Below are positions 51,142 through 62,645 of a stretch of DNA of 64,000 nt, piece by piece. The translations under genes and the position numbers were made by a program. The notes beneath the pieces were generated by a model, which saw only the letters and a program-made list of their open reading frames with translations, was not told the DNA's origin and ran no database searches. Numbering within the stretch: position 1 is the first letter of the stretch; every line of letters starts with the position of its first letter. Location of the stretch: assembly GCA_013398055.1 (NCBI GenBank), contig VZRS01002385.1, forward strand, positions 248,001-312,000, written 5' to 3'. The DNA is from Ifrita kowaldi. Its lineage: Eukaryota; Chordata; Aves; Passeriformes; Cinclosomatidae.

Positions 51142-53290
51142 ATTTGAGGTGCAAAAATGTAACATAATCGATGGATTTTTAAGTGTAGACAAAAATGTAT
51201 ATACAAACAATTCTAATCTTTATATTTATCTGTATTTTTGCCCCCCAGCTTTTCAGGAAAGCCAAATGCTCTGGTATAGCAGAAGATAATGTGGTATCAG
51301 TATCCTTGTTTACAGTCTTTTTAAGATTCCAGAATATCTGCCTGTTCAGTACTCACATTTGTGACTGTTGTTTCTGGTTGCAACTTACCCAGGGTTTCCT
51401 AGAAGTCTAATTGGTCTAAGATGGGTTTTTTTACAGAGATTACCTGAAGATTGTTCTGCTTAAGATTCTTGTGCACCTTGAGGTCTTCAGTGTTCTGAAT
51501 CCTGCTGCACAGAGATCTTCCTATCAGCTTATTTGATTTCCATACAAAATTCCCTCTGCAAACACCAGCCATTTTCAAAGCTGCTTGAAGTCTTGGTCAC
51601 TGTTTTCTTTGACAGATGCTTACATTAACCTTGCAGTCTTGGACACAAAAGGAATTATTCAGCTCAGAAGAATTAATCCAATTTACATCAGTGATTAATT
51701 GCTGTTTGTTGTATTGGGAGTGTAAGACCCATTATCTTTCTTCTTTCCTTCTCAAAAGCACTAGGATTTGTTACAGGCATGCAAAAATCTAGCTCCAAGT
51801 ATCAGTCTGAGGAAAGGGAATGATTCATCCATATCTGGAGGACTTTCAGAACTTGTCAGACTTTGATTATTCTTTTTGTATTACAGTGTGCAACTCTGAA
51901 TGAATTTAAAGCATATGCATCTGATTTTCACTTGGTGAGATAACAGCCAGGCAGTCTTGCATGCAAAACCTGTTACTAAGTTGAAGCCATTTACTACTTG
52001 ACGTCAATTTAATGAACTTGACTAATGTCAGTCTGAAATAAAACCTGAATTCCTCTTCCAAGTTGTGAGCCTTAGGGCAAAGTGTGTATAGAACACTGCG
52101 ATTTTCTCACTCTCTGCCTGCTTAGAGACTCCATCTTACACAAGTGGGGAGCCACCGTAGTTAAGGATTGAAGCTGTTTGCATTTGGGGAAAAATATATG
52201 TCATTTTAAAGCTTAGGCATCTGCCCTTACCTGTCACTTATTTTTGTCACGTGTTGTAAACCTGTTATTCACATCATCAGTGATGTTGTCTGCTGTTTGT
52301 TTCTCACCTATAAGCAGCCTAGCACAGTATTACAGAATCAATTTCTCATATAGAAGCAGCATCTCATCAAACATAGTGATGGATTGTCAGTCTTTGAATT
52401 GAAAAGAAAGAAACAATTTTTTTTTTCCATATTTGTCTTTGGAATTTTTTGACTCATATTCTTGATTGCTGTCAGTTGCTGTATGATTAAGATATTTAAA
52501 AATATTGTCTCCATATGCTTTGGTAATAAAGATGCTCTGAAAAGTGTTTTTTGCTCCACAGATTAGATTTTTCAGCCCAGAAACATTCTCCTTTGGAGAG
52601 TGCTGCCCATTGGCTTTCTGAACCTGTCAGAGAGAAAGTTAATAAAAATTATTTCCTGACACAACATGAGAGAGAATGAGAAACTTTTTCTTTCCATCCA
52701 TAATCTGAGTGGTTTGGTATCAGACTATTTTTGTCTGCATCCCTTGTTTCGGTAGGCCCAGAATTCTACCTGTTTCCAGATTTTATTTGATTGTTCTTAC
52801 ATGCTGATTCAGCATCCATATTTTAGCATGTTAGATCAGGTAGTGCAGATGCCAGTGGGGGTTTACTGTTATAATTAATTTTTTTTAATGACTTTGTCAT
52901 TGCAGAGAAGATCTTGAGGAGGAGAAAATAGTCAAGATAATGTGATTTGATAAACTGTCTGCCTCAGTTTCCTTTCCTTACTTTTATATGGGAAATTTTA
53001 GATTACTTGTCTGTGTTGAAAAGTTCATTGGTTCTCCATTTGCTAAATTGATGTCCAATTATCAACTCCTTCAGCTTTACTTTCTTCTCTACAGAATTTT
53101 CCATTTCTTTCTTCTGTTCAATTACTGAACGATTTCTGAAGAGTCTAATTAGCATTTTTTCTCCTCTAATTGAGGACCTTAGTTACTTAATTTAAACTCT
53201 TACCAGAAAACCCTCTGAGTCTTAGAGGCAGAGTGACTTTTTACACAGGCAGATAGTGATTCAGACAAGGGGGAAAGTTTTAAACTAAAA

Positions 53291-53518
53291 GTAAGGTGAA
53301 TTAGATTGGGTATTAGAAAGAAAACCTTTACTCAGAGGATAAGGCGGCACTGGCACAGGTTGCCCAGAGCAGTCGTGGATGCCCCATCCCTGGAAGTGTT
53401 CAAGGCCAGGTTGGATGGGACCCTGAGTAACCTGATCTGGTAGGTGGCATCCCTTAAAGATGACCTTTAAATCCCTTTCCAACCCGAGCTTTTCATTATT
53501 TTTATGATTATCAATAAA
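53291..53518 (+). repeat. CR1 LINE 3' end
   Basis: Reads in sense orientation. It begins near ggtgaattagattgggtatt, then 'AGGTTGCCCAGAGCAG', 'GTGGATGCCCCATCCCTGGA', 'GTGTTCAAGGCCAGGTTGGA' and 'CCCTTTCCAACCCGAGC', ending in a degraded ATT-type tail. It is the 3' terminal part, carrying the 'DAPSLEVFKARLDGT' end of CR1 ORF2. Confidence 0.92.
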
Positions 53519-54964
53519 ATAGCTCATTTCTGATATAAAGGCACTTTTTATAGATGAGGCTATTCTTAAAACTTGCTGCAAATTGTAAGCTAATATTATA
53601 TTGGATTATGGTTTGTGTCTCTTCAAAACTGAAAATTTAGAATTATTCACCTTACTTTTGATGACAAGGAAAGATCCTAAATATGGATCCATTTTGTCTA
53701 TTGCACAGTCATTCAAAGGGTTGTGTTTCAACACGGTTTCCAGTTGGATAACTGTATATGCATGTACTGTAAGATGGTTAAAAAGCCAGTATTTGCTCTG
53801 ATTAGAGCTCATTAAGGCAGCACATCATCATCTGGCATTCATCAGATTCTTGCCAGTACTTAATGTTTGTAAGGCAGCCAGAGGAGCTCCATTCATACTT
53901 TCAGTGATAAACGCTGTCATTGAAATTGAGAAAATAATGTCAATTTTGAGAGAGCAATACTTTCATTAGATGGAGTCTGTGGGACTACGTCTTCTGACGC
54001 AGCATCAGCAGGGTACTGCTAAAGCCATCAATGTAGTGAAGGTGTGCACAGAGTAATTATTTTTCCCATTACATTACTTGTGTGTGCAAACACTTCTCAT
54101 CTCTCTTTTCAGAGAGTTCTTTTTAAATTCTGGATCACTAGACTTGAGGGGAAAGACATACTCCGACCCTTCCATGATTGTGATCTGACATGGGGGGAGT
54201 GTGATTTGAAGAGTCCCTTCTCAGTCTTGGGTGAAAGCATTGTCTTCACCGTGTTTGCAAAACCCTTTTTCCCTTGGTCTTCTGGCAGCTTTTCGCATTT
54301 TCTGTACTCTCCATTTCTATTACTATTACACAGATTCAGTGAATGGCTGCACTTTTTCTATTGGGACAATCATCCAGAACTGACTGTCGTTCCAGATGTG
54401 GGAATACAAGATTAAATATAAAATCTCCACCTATGTCTGAGGTCCAAAATCTCCACCTAAGTCTTAGTTCCAAACTGGATAATGCTTAAGGACATTGCTC
54501 CTGCCTGTGACATTGCATTTAGACACAGTGGGAGCAAAAATGAGCCAAGTTGAATCTCATTCTAGCATTTGCCAGTCCTTCAAGGCTGTGCTTCTCTGCA
54601 GTATTTTGTTTTAAGCAGTATAATAGGATGAACAGATTATTTTTCTGATTCCTGTGTGATTTGTGGGATATTTTAGAAGACTTCGTTTTAAGTTCTCAGA
54701 TACAAGCAGTCAGCTTACTTTACAGGGGAAAAAAAGGTGAAAGATGAGAAGATAAATGTTTTGACTGACTTTAGCACTTCTATGGCAACCGAGTGAACAG
54801 TGTTTCTTTTGGGGTGAAAAAATGAATTCTTCTTTGAAAGAACATGGATATGCACGTTTTCCCTGTGTATAGAGCATGTGTGCAGGCACTTGAATGGAAC
54901 ACTTTTAGATTAAGCTGTACATAGAGCAAGCTTGCTCATACTGTAATTAGAAAAGAAGAAAATC

Positions 54965-55310
54965 ATGGCAATGAAGTCTACCAGTGATACTGAACTTTTC
55001 AAGGTAATGAAAAAAAAAATGTCAAGGCTAAACTGAGGAATTAGAAGACTCAAGACTGATTAAAGATGCCATAACATGGCAGATGGAATTCAGTATAAAC
55101 AAATGCCATGAGACACATAGAGGAGCAATCCTCTACAATGATCCACTGTTATCATTTGGGGGTCATAATAGATACTTAAAAATACTAAGTCTCAATTCTT
55201 ACTAGACACCAAAGAAGCAAAGTCTTAGTTTTTACTAAGGAAAGCACCAAGAATAAAACAGAAATTACCATCTTGCATTGATTCAGCCCTGGAATATTTC
55301 AATTTCTTCA
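54965..55310 (+). repeat. Ancient CR1-type LINE ORF2 relic
   Basis: At 55077 the frame reads WQMEFSINKCHETH, the conserved 'WQMEFNVDKCKVMHIG' phrase of CR1 ORF2. Before it, ccagtgatactgaacttttc resembles the 'DDTKLF' segment. After it, gcaccaagaataaaacagaa and ttgattcagccctggaatat fit 'NKTEN...SMVRPHLEY'. Heavily decayed. It lies directly before a much younger CR1 in the same orientation. Confidence 0.72.
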
Positions 55311-55489
55311 CTGTCAGCTGTATTTAATGCTACTGCAGAGGTATAAATAAATATGCATACATGCATATGCACCCCAAAACAGAAATTACTATTAAGGGTG
55401 TCCGTTATAAGCTGAAAAATAATCCTCCCCTTCGCTTTAAGTGTCTCCCATTTGTTTTTTATTTCCATGTTTTCAGCCTATCATAAAAT

Positions 55490-56196
55490 GCAAATTCGAT
55501 GTATCAGTGCTTAAGATACTATATCCCAGGGTGATGAGGGAGCTGGCAGATGAGCTTGCGAAGCCGCTCTCCATCGTTTACCGACAGTCCTGGCTCACTG
55601 GTGAGGTTCCAGATGACTGGAAGCTGGCCAGTGTGAATCCCATTCACAAGAAGGGTAGGAAGGAAGATCCTGGAAATTACAGGCCAGTCAGTCTAACCTT
55701 GGTACCCGGTAAGGTAATGGAACAGTTTATTTTGGGTGCCACCACACAGCACCTACAGGATGGCCAGGGGATCCCACCCAGGCAGCATGGGTTTAGGAGG
55801 GGTAGGTCATGTTTGACCAACCTGATCTCCTTTCATGACCAGGTGACCCACCTGGTGGATGCGGGAAAGGCTGTNCTGTACAACTGCCTGCAAGGTGGTT
55901 GTAGTCAGGTGGGGGTCGGTCTCTCCTCCCAGGCAACCCCTGACAGAACAAGAGGACACGGTCTTAAGCTGCGCCAAGGGAAATTTAGGTTGGATGTTGG
56001 GAAAAAGTTTTTTACTGAAAGAGTGATAAAGGTCTGGAATCGTCTGCCCGGGAAGGTGGTCTAGTCACCATCCCTGGATGTGTTTAGAAAAAGGTTGGAT
56101 GTGGCACTCCGTGCCGTGGTTTGGTTGAGGTGGTGTTAGGGCATGGGTTGGACTCGGTGATCTTGAAGGTCTCTTCCAACCTGGGGATTCTGTGAT
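55490..56196 (+). repeat. CR1 LINE copy with central deletion
   Basis: From 55525 the frame is open: RVMRELADELAKPLSIVYRQ, WLTGEVPDDWKLASVNPIHK, KGRKEDPGNYRPVSLT, PGKVMEQFILGA and HGFRRGRSCLTNLISFHDQV. These are reverse-transcriptase motifs of CR1 ORF2. After the N at 55875 the sequence jumps to the ORF2 C-terminus (CLQGGCSQVG, GLKLRQGKFRLD, FFTERVIKVWNRLP) and the 3' UTR ending ctcttccaacctggggattc. The YxDD catalytic part and several hundred bases are absent, and the 5' end is truncated. Low divergence makes this the youngest LINE of the window. The open frame of 207 codons is element sequence, not a host gene. Confidence 0.93.
55875..55875. other. Single N at CR1 deletion junction
   Basis: One ambiguous base sits exactly where two non-adjacent parts of CR1 ORF2 meet, which suggests a collapsed assembly gap rather than a true deletion. 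Confidence 0.9.
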
Positions 56197-57111
56197 ATTT
56201 TCAGTAAACTTTCTGCAGAGTTTTCACTAAATATCACCTCTTTAACTGTAAACAAGCAAGAGATTTATCTGATTAAGTATGCAAGGCAAAAATAAGAGCA
56301 AAAGAAGTTTTCACCCATTTCTACTCTTATCTTCACTGACATTCTAAAATAGAAATTGCCTTTTTTAAGTTCTTTTGTTTTCTTTTCTGGGTTCTCTGGA
56401 GTTTTAACTAGTTGTTGTGAATATGTAAGATTTGGTCATCTCAGGTTTGTAAGGCAGCCTCTGCAGCCAAGTGAAAACACTGCAAATATAAAACATTGGA
56501 AAGTACAAAATTTGTAAAATCTTGGGATAGGATATCTTTGGTTCTTGCTGGCATGACATTCAAATAAAACTTCTGGAAGAAATTTTTTGCAATGCAGACC
56601 GAGACAAAGATGCTAGCTGTTATTTCTTCCAGCGAATAGTTTAAAGGAGATAGATTTAAAATAGAAAGAGGGATTTGGGATATAAGTTGGAGGAAGAAAG
56701 AAATACAGGTAAGAAAGTAATGGGAAAAAGGAGGCCTGAAGAAGACTGTCTGCCTCTCCATATACAAAGAGATACTGAATAAATAGGACCAACTTGCTAA
56801 AGTAGTAGCTTACTTCTTTCTCCAAACTGTATTGTTTAAACATCAGAGGCTAACACAGAAACACAAGAAATGTTGTAAAATTAGGTGTCATCATAATTTT
56901 GGAAGGTGTACTAGTGGTTTATAAAAACAGAAAGTATACCTATTAATAGAAGAAAACTAGTGGATGATCAAAAGTTACCAAAAGTAATTGAATGGGCAGT
57001 CTAGAAATAAATATTATCAATGTAATTGCTGGAATCATGTATAAAGTAAGTGGGTTTCAAAATTCAGACATGATAGTATGTTAACTGGAATAATTCTTTT
57101 GTATTTTGCAG

Positions 57112-57306
57112 AATGAAGAGAAGGCACCAGTCAGTTTTCCATCACTTCTTAGCCATATGACTTCTCTTTTCTTAAATCATCCTGTAATTCCAATGACGAT
57201 TAATGCAGATCCAGGTGTCCCAGAGCTGATAAATACTTTTGCTCCGCTGATGTCATCCATGCCTTGTGACATGCATATAGTCAATCTGAGGACAATCCAA
57301 GCAAAG
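57112..57306 (+). CDS. MAN2A1: MAN2A1 exon l
   Basis: A phase-0 exon of 65 codons: NEEKAPVSFPSLLSHMTS, LFLNHPVIPMTINADPGVP, ELINTFAPLMSSMPCDMHIV, NLRTIQAK. SFPSLLSH, LNHPVIPM and LPCDxHxVNLRTIQ-type motifs match MAN2A1. The NADPGVPELINTF stretch is the variable loop. The acceptor is ttttgcag and the donor is gtaagg. Confidence 0.95.
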
Positions 57307-57430
57307 GTAAGGTCAAACCACTGGTTTTTGTGATATAAACATATGATATAGCTTATTAATATAGTCAAATAAATTATTCTTGTAAAGTACTTTGTGGGCG
57401 GGTTTATATGATACGATAAACTGCAGTGTG

Positions 57431-57436
57431 ATTATG
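57431..57436 (+). repeat. Target-site duplication, left
   Basis: attatg immediately before the LTR, identical to the right copy at 57750-57755. Confidence 0.9.
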
Positions 57437-57749
57437 TGTGGATGTTAAAGGCCTGGGTGCAGGGAGATTTTAGTTTTCTGACAGGCGTCTGTGTGAAAGC
57501 CTTGCTTTCAGTTGAGAGATATTGTAAACTATGGTATTGTTATGATACCAAGGAAGAAAATACATGAGGTAAGAGTTACTGGGTCCAGCCAATCCCTCTG
57601 GGGGGTGGCTGGTCAGTTAACCAATAACCTTATGTCAGTCCAGCGTGCTAAGGTATATAAGCGAATCTGTAAAATAATAAAGTGTCGGTTTTCTTATCTT
57701 CATAAACCGTCCATGTTTTTTCTTACTGGGACTCTGCTCACTAGCGACA
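57437..57749 (+). mobile_element. Solo ERV LTR with 6-bp target-site duplication
   Basis: A 313-bp unit that begins TG (tgtgga) and ends CA (gcgaca), flanked by identical attatg hexamers at 57431-57436 and 57750-57755. Inside, in promoter order, are CCAAT boxes at 57589-57593 and 57621-57625, a TATA box tatataag at 57654-57661 and AATAAA at 57676-57681, so the U3-R-U5 layout is readable on the + strand. A 6-bp duplication is usual for betaretrovirus-like (ERVK class) elements. No internal genes remain, so recombination between two LTRs is the likely origin. The open frame of 108 codons across it is incidental. Confidence 0.92.
57654..57681 (+). promoter_or_regulatory. LTR TATA box and polyadenylation signal
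   Basis: tatataag (57654-57661) and AATAAA (57676-57681), 15 bases apart, give a very short R region as in small avian LTRs. They could in principle start or stop transcripts inside MAN2A1 in the sense direction. Confidence 0.75.
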
Positions 57750-57755
57750 ATTATG
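57750..57755 (+). repeat. Target-site duplication, right
   Basis: attatg immediately after the LTR, identical to the left copy at 57431-57436. Confidence 0.9.
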
Positions 57756-58117
57756 AGCTTTTGTTAATTCTGCAAGAACTGGAGACTTGTGTCTGTTTGA
57801 GTAACATGAAATGCAGGGTTTGGTTTTTTACAATATAACAGTATGCATGGTGCAGGATTCTATCTCTAGAGGGGGCACATTTCAGTGAGTTTCCAAAGTT
57901 CAAGAGAGAACCATTCATATACCTCAACCTCTTCTGTACTAGAAGAATTAAATTTAAGGCCATTAGACTTTGTTCTGAGTGTGTTTTTAATGAAGGATAT
58001 AGTTTTAAACCCAAATTTTACTGTTAAAATATTATTAAGCTTAATTACAAGACCTAATTTAGTTATTCTAACAGCATCTCATAAAAATTGGTTCCTGTGA
58101 AAACATTCTCTGGTAGG

Positions 58118-58217
58118 CAAACCCAAACCAAATCAAAACAAACAAAACCCAAACAACTAACCACCACCAAAAAACACCAAAAAAACCAACAAACAAAATA
58201 CTAACAAAAAACTCAAA
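58118..58217 (+). repeat. G-free A/C-rich tract
   Basis: One hundred bases contain no G and only five T; the rest is A and C in irregular CAAA, ACC and CCAAA units. It is low complexity without a fixed period. Confidence 0.95.
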
Positions 58218-61200
58218 GAAAAAAGGCTCTTCTGAACTGTGTTTTTCTCCTTCAGAGGAAACAAAGGTATGTAACCACCAGAATTTAATTTTCCCTTTGA
58301 TTAACTGAAGGATTGGAACTTGTTTTGCATTCTTTTCCTGCCAACTGTTCTATAAATTCTTTTCAGTTTTCCAGCTCCTTTTAAAATGTGATTATGTTAG
58401 CTTTATGTTGTATTGTGGTGCTACTCAGCAACGCTGCTGCCACAGTGAAATCCCTTTTTAATTCTGCCATACTTAGATACAAACTATTTATCCTTTTTCC
58501 TCTAGAGTCTCCATGATGGCTGAGCTTGTCTGCATTAACATCAGATTATATTCTGTTTAATCTGTTCTTCATTCTAAATCTTAATCTGTATTTTAAAACT
58601 TAAACAATGTTTGCTTTCTCATGCTTTCTCTGTAAGTAGTTCAATCTTGTGTAAGCTCCTTCAGCTGTGACTGATTCTTATTTTGAATTTCGAAGTGGAA
58701 AATTTCTTGATTTTGTCGGTCTTGTGCCTTTGAAAAGTTAGGAAGAAGCCTAAATCTTCTCATCAAGTGATTATTTCACACTGCACTGTGAATATTTTCA
58801 TTTGCTTCAACCAGCTCAGCATTACAAGTTTACTTTGACACACCAAGTTCAGGGGCAGACCTTCATGAACATCTTCCCTCCCCCTTTTTGAGGTGTAAAT
58901 CCATCCCCTTGTTTGTAGGATCTGGGTATGAAAGCTGTGAAAAGAAAGACTTGCTTAGTGTCTGCTTTTTGAGTTCAATCTTACTACTTGTAAGTGAATT
59001 CTCTGATTTTATCTGGACTCTGCTGGCCCCACTGTCCCAACTGGTATAAGACTGTTTGAGACTCTGATCTCTTCCCTGTCCACAGCTGTGTGTTTCATTG
59101 ATTTCTGATTGACAGCTCTTGAGCTTGCAGCATTAATACGTCCACTTCAAAGTGAAAGCTTGCAGCAGTCATAGGATAGGAGCACTATTATTATAGATAC
59201 AGAGTGTTCTTCCCCACAGCAAAAATGATGCTATGCCTTGCAAATAATTCTGTAAACCTCTCCTCATTTTCTGCTTCTTTTCTCTTGCTTCCAAGAATTT
59301 GAATGACAGCTGCCATAATTCTGCCTAGTTGACACAATGAATTTTTTTCCAAAAATTTTGCGCCTCTCCATTGCTTTAGCTGTTGAAGTTGATTTTCCAT
59401 AATCCATTACAATTTCAGATAAAAGGGTACCAAAATTTTAAAAAGTTAAGATTTAACGTAGAAATCAGAATATTGTTACTGTTGTAAGATATCTGATCTT
59501 GTAATGGAAAAGTCCAATCCCTTAGTATTACATTTAAAGATTTTTTTCTTAGCAGAACTCCAGCTTTTAAGAAGTTTGACAGATATTTTACCTGATGTAA
59601 ATAAACTGGGACTTAAAGTCTAGAACACAGTAGATTTGTCCCTTTATACTAAGCATAAATACATAAATTTGTCATATTGCCTAAACTTTTCAGTGTATGT
59701 ATCTTACAGTAATTGAATTTAAAAGAAGTTTAAATGCTTTTTCTTTCTCATCAAAATTTTAGCAGCATTGCCTTGGGATACTGGTTACGAGAAAGCCTAG
59801 CAATTTTTTTTTTTCTGTAGGGCTGCGTTTTAATTCTCAGAGATCAAAATCAAATCAAACTTTGGCAGCTCTTCTTAGAAAGCTAGTTAGAGATTTGATA
59901 GCACAGTGTTTAGGGTTTTTTTGTTGAATAACAGTGCTGTGAAGTTTTACAAGGTTAAGAATGTTGTTATTTGTTGAAAATTGAGGAGTTCATTACAGGT
60001 TTTCTCACAGTTAGCATGGTCATGTTTAGAAGGTATATTTGATGTAGATCAAGTTCATCCTTGCTTAGACATTCATTAGCCTTAAATGTGTTTAATCTCA
60101 CCTACCTAGAGATGATGTAAGAACAGGTTAAGTTAAAGTAGATGTGCAGGCTGTGACAACTTAATCTGTCTTTTACCTGCTTTGATGATGGGTTAGAACA
60201 GCTTTATTTTTTACACAGGGTTGCTATGTGCATGGTGGAAGGTGGAGTACTAGATCCTACGTATTTATACTTACCAAAACACTTTTACTCAGGGCATCAT
60301 TAATTGTTTGCTACCTTTTTGTTTTAAAGCTTTTGAATCTTAATTAAGATAATATTTAATTCTAAAAAATTGGGAGATGAAATATTCATGCCATCATTTG
60401 AAATGCATACATGCATTTTTTATGCAGATTACTAAAAGATAATTTAAGTGAATTAGAGGAAGTGTTGATACCCATTACTGGCTTGTCATTTTTAACATTA
60501 ATTTACCCCATAGGAAGTCAGACTTTTTCAGTATGAATTTTAATGTTTCACTAATCTGATGTTTAGGCAGACAGTATTTTGTGTGCATAAAAATACCTAC
60601 TTTTAAGTGCAACACTGTCACATCAGTGACAATGAAAACCAAGTCAGGTGTTTCATAGTAGGAGAGGGAAAATAATTCTGTCACATCACAGTTGTCAACT
60701 CAATTTGTGTAGAAAGTGGTACTGCTGTTCCAGTGAACAGGATAAGAACTTCTTTAGCCATCAATGCTAGTAAATACTGGAAACTTGTTTTCCTATACTG
60801 AATGTAGGCACTATTAATTAATTAAAAAGTTGATTTTAGGTGGTTGTAAGCTAGTGTTCAGACAATCTTTTCAAGCTGAGTTTTATTCATGATTTGTAAA
60901 TTATGCAAAGTTCCTAACATTCAGTATTTTACTAAAATGTATCTCATTTCAACTCCAAATACTATTGAGTAAATTTTTACTATTTTAAATGAGGGACTTA
61001 AACCAACAAAATTTATAAATTTTTTATTATATGGATGAGTACTTTATGCTATGAATTTGTTGTACTTTGAATGTTTGTCATGCTGGGTTTCAAAGAAGCT
61101 GGTACAAGCTGATCCATGATCTCCTGTACGAAAAGAAATTTAGGTGTAAAGTCTGTTAGATTAAGACCTCTTGTTTGGTACACCTTCAGGAGCTAATGCA

Positions 61201-61513
61201 TCACAGAGTGCCTAATGCTTGTTGGCATTGGTTTCTTCAAGCAGCAGATACATTCTGAAGTACCAGAAATGAACCTAACTCATGGCAGACGCTTTTGTGA
61301 AAAAGCACCAGTATAAGAACAAGTAAACCAGAAATAAATAAGAGAAAAATAGCCTGAAGAACTGGCATGGCTTTGGATAGATCCATCTTTTTTATGATCC
61401 TACTATATGTATAATAAGATTAAGAGCTGAAGAATGTAAAACAACAATAAATAAAGAAATAAAGTAATGCATCATAGTAAATAAGTGACTACGGTGAGCG
61501 TAGAGGTGCAGCC

Positions 61514-61613
61514 ACAAGAAAGACATTGAGGGGCTGAAACTTGTCCAGGGGGAGGGCAGCGGAGCTGGAGAAGGATCTGGAGCACAAATCTGATGAGGAG
61601 CAGCTTAGTCTTT
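61514..61613 (+). repeat. CR1 LINE fragment
   Basis: Sense-strand phrases aagaaagacattgaggggct, gaaacttgtccagggggagg, gcagcggagctggagaagga and tctggagcacaaatctgatg match the CR1 3' coding segment 'KDIEGLERVQRRATELVKGLEHKSYEE'. Both ends are truncated. Confidence 0.85.
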
Positions 61614-62144
61614 AATATCTCTTGAGGCTCATAAGCACTGAATGTCTTAGAGATATACATAACATTTCATATGAGTATTTCAGCGTACAGTTTTCTGTAC
61701 ACCTTTAAGCTGAGTTAGAGAGCAGTTTCGCAACAGGAAAGTTTGTTCAACATAATCCCATTGAATATAAAAAACGGAGTACTGTAGTTAACATATGATT
61801 TCTAGTTTGTTTTCTGTTTTGCCATCTAATTTTTGTGGGAAGCCAGTTAATATAACGATGATAGCCTACTCTTCAGTCCTGAACCTGTACATGGGCATCT
61901 GTTGAGCTTTAAACTCAACAACTTACATTTATACTCTGTAGTACATTGTAAGTTCCAACTCTTTGCCATTTAGTTCTTTCTCTGTTTAGCTTTATAAAGT
62001 GTTTAAAAAAGCATGACAGTTCAATCTAGGCTGAACATTTTTTAAGGTGTAAATGTCTCTATCGCTGTATGATGATAATTTTTTGGTGTCCTAAAATGTC
62101 TTCCTGCCTGATAACTTGTGAGCAATCTTTTATATTGTTTGTAG

Positions 62145-62255
62145 GTAGATACCAAGCCATCTGATGAAGCTGCTCTGATACTTCACAGAAAGGGATTTGA
62201 TTGTAGATTTTCAAACAGAGACATGGGTCTGCTTTGTTCCACTACTCAGGGAAAG
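62145..62255 (+). CDS. MAN2A1: MAN2A1 exon m: LILHRKGFDCRF
   Basis: A phase-0 exon of 37 codons: VDTKPSDEAALILHRKGF, DCRFSNRDMGLLCSTTQGK. AALILHRKGFDC is a hallmark of the C-terminus of vertebrate Golgi mannosidases. The acceptor is tttgtag and the donor is gtatgg. It is separated from the last exon by a short 390-bp intron. Confidence 0.96.
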
Positions 62256-62645
62256 GTATGGTTATTAATGTGTAGGAATCTTGTAATAAAATTTTTAAAA
62301 TAGGTTTGGGATTTTCTTTAGGCAGAAGAGTAAATACTGTTTTGTTTGGAAACAAGAAGAGTTCAAATCCAAATATTTCTAGTAATTTTAAATATACTGA
62401 TTAAATTACATTGAAATGTAGCAAATGAATACTGCCTAAAAAGATCTAAATCAGTGTACAGTATTTGATGTATGATACTTAAAAATATTCAAAATCTTTG
62501 GCATCAGAATTTCTGTGCTGGTACCTGCAAGGAGCTGTACAATTTTAAGCTATATACTACTTTTTCTAAATGTAGTTTTTTTTTTTCTTGTTTGTTTGTT
62601 TGTTTGTTTGTTTTGGTTTGTTTTTCTTTTTTTTTTTCCCTCCAG
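62256..62645 (+). other. Last MAN2A1 intron, 390 bp
   Basis: AT-rich. Its last 70 bases are a T/G-rich simple repeat (see 62577-62640) that runs into the acceptor. Nothing else is seen. Confidence 0.85.
62577..62640 (+). repeat. T-rich (GTTT)n tract forming splice acceptor
   Basis: A run of T followed by six GTTT-type units and more T runs, ending ccctccag at the exon. It is both a simple repeat and the polypyrimidine tract of the terminal coding exon. Confidence 0.9.

Larger units (their letters stand above)
43830..57111 (+). other. MAN2A1 intron, 13.3 kb
   Basis: Contains CR1 pieces at about 45102-45171 (antisense), 53291-53518, 54965-55310 and 55490-56196, a possible DIRS-like fragment at 50459-50959, and homopolymer-rich tracts at 49834-49883 and 51110-51141. 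The remainder is AT-rich intron. About 48.6-51.9 kb is somewhat GC-richer than the rest. Confidence 0.75.
57307..62144 (+). other. MAN2A1 intron, 4.8 kb
   Basis: Carries a solo LTR (57437-57749), a G-free A/C-rich tract (58118-58217) and a CR1 fragment (61514-61613). The rest is AT-rich and featureless. Confidence 0.8.

Noticed and set aside
55441..56064. 207-codon frame as a host gene
   Set aside because: The translation is CR1 reverse transcriptase with a central gap; mobile-element sequence.
57512..57838. 108-codon frame as a gene
   Set aside because: Overlaps the solo LTR and its flank; no protein motif.
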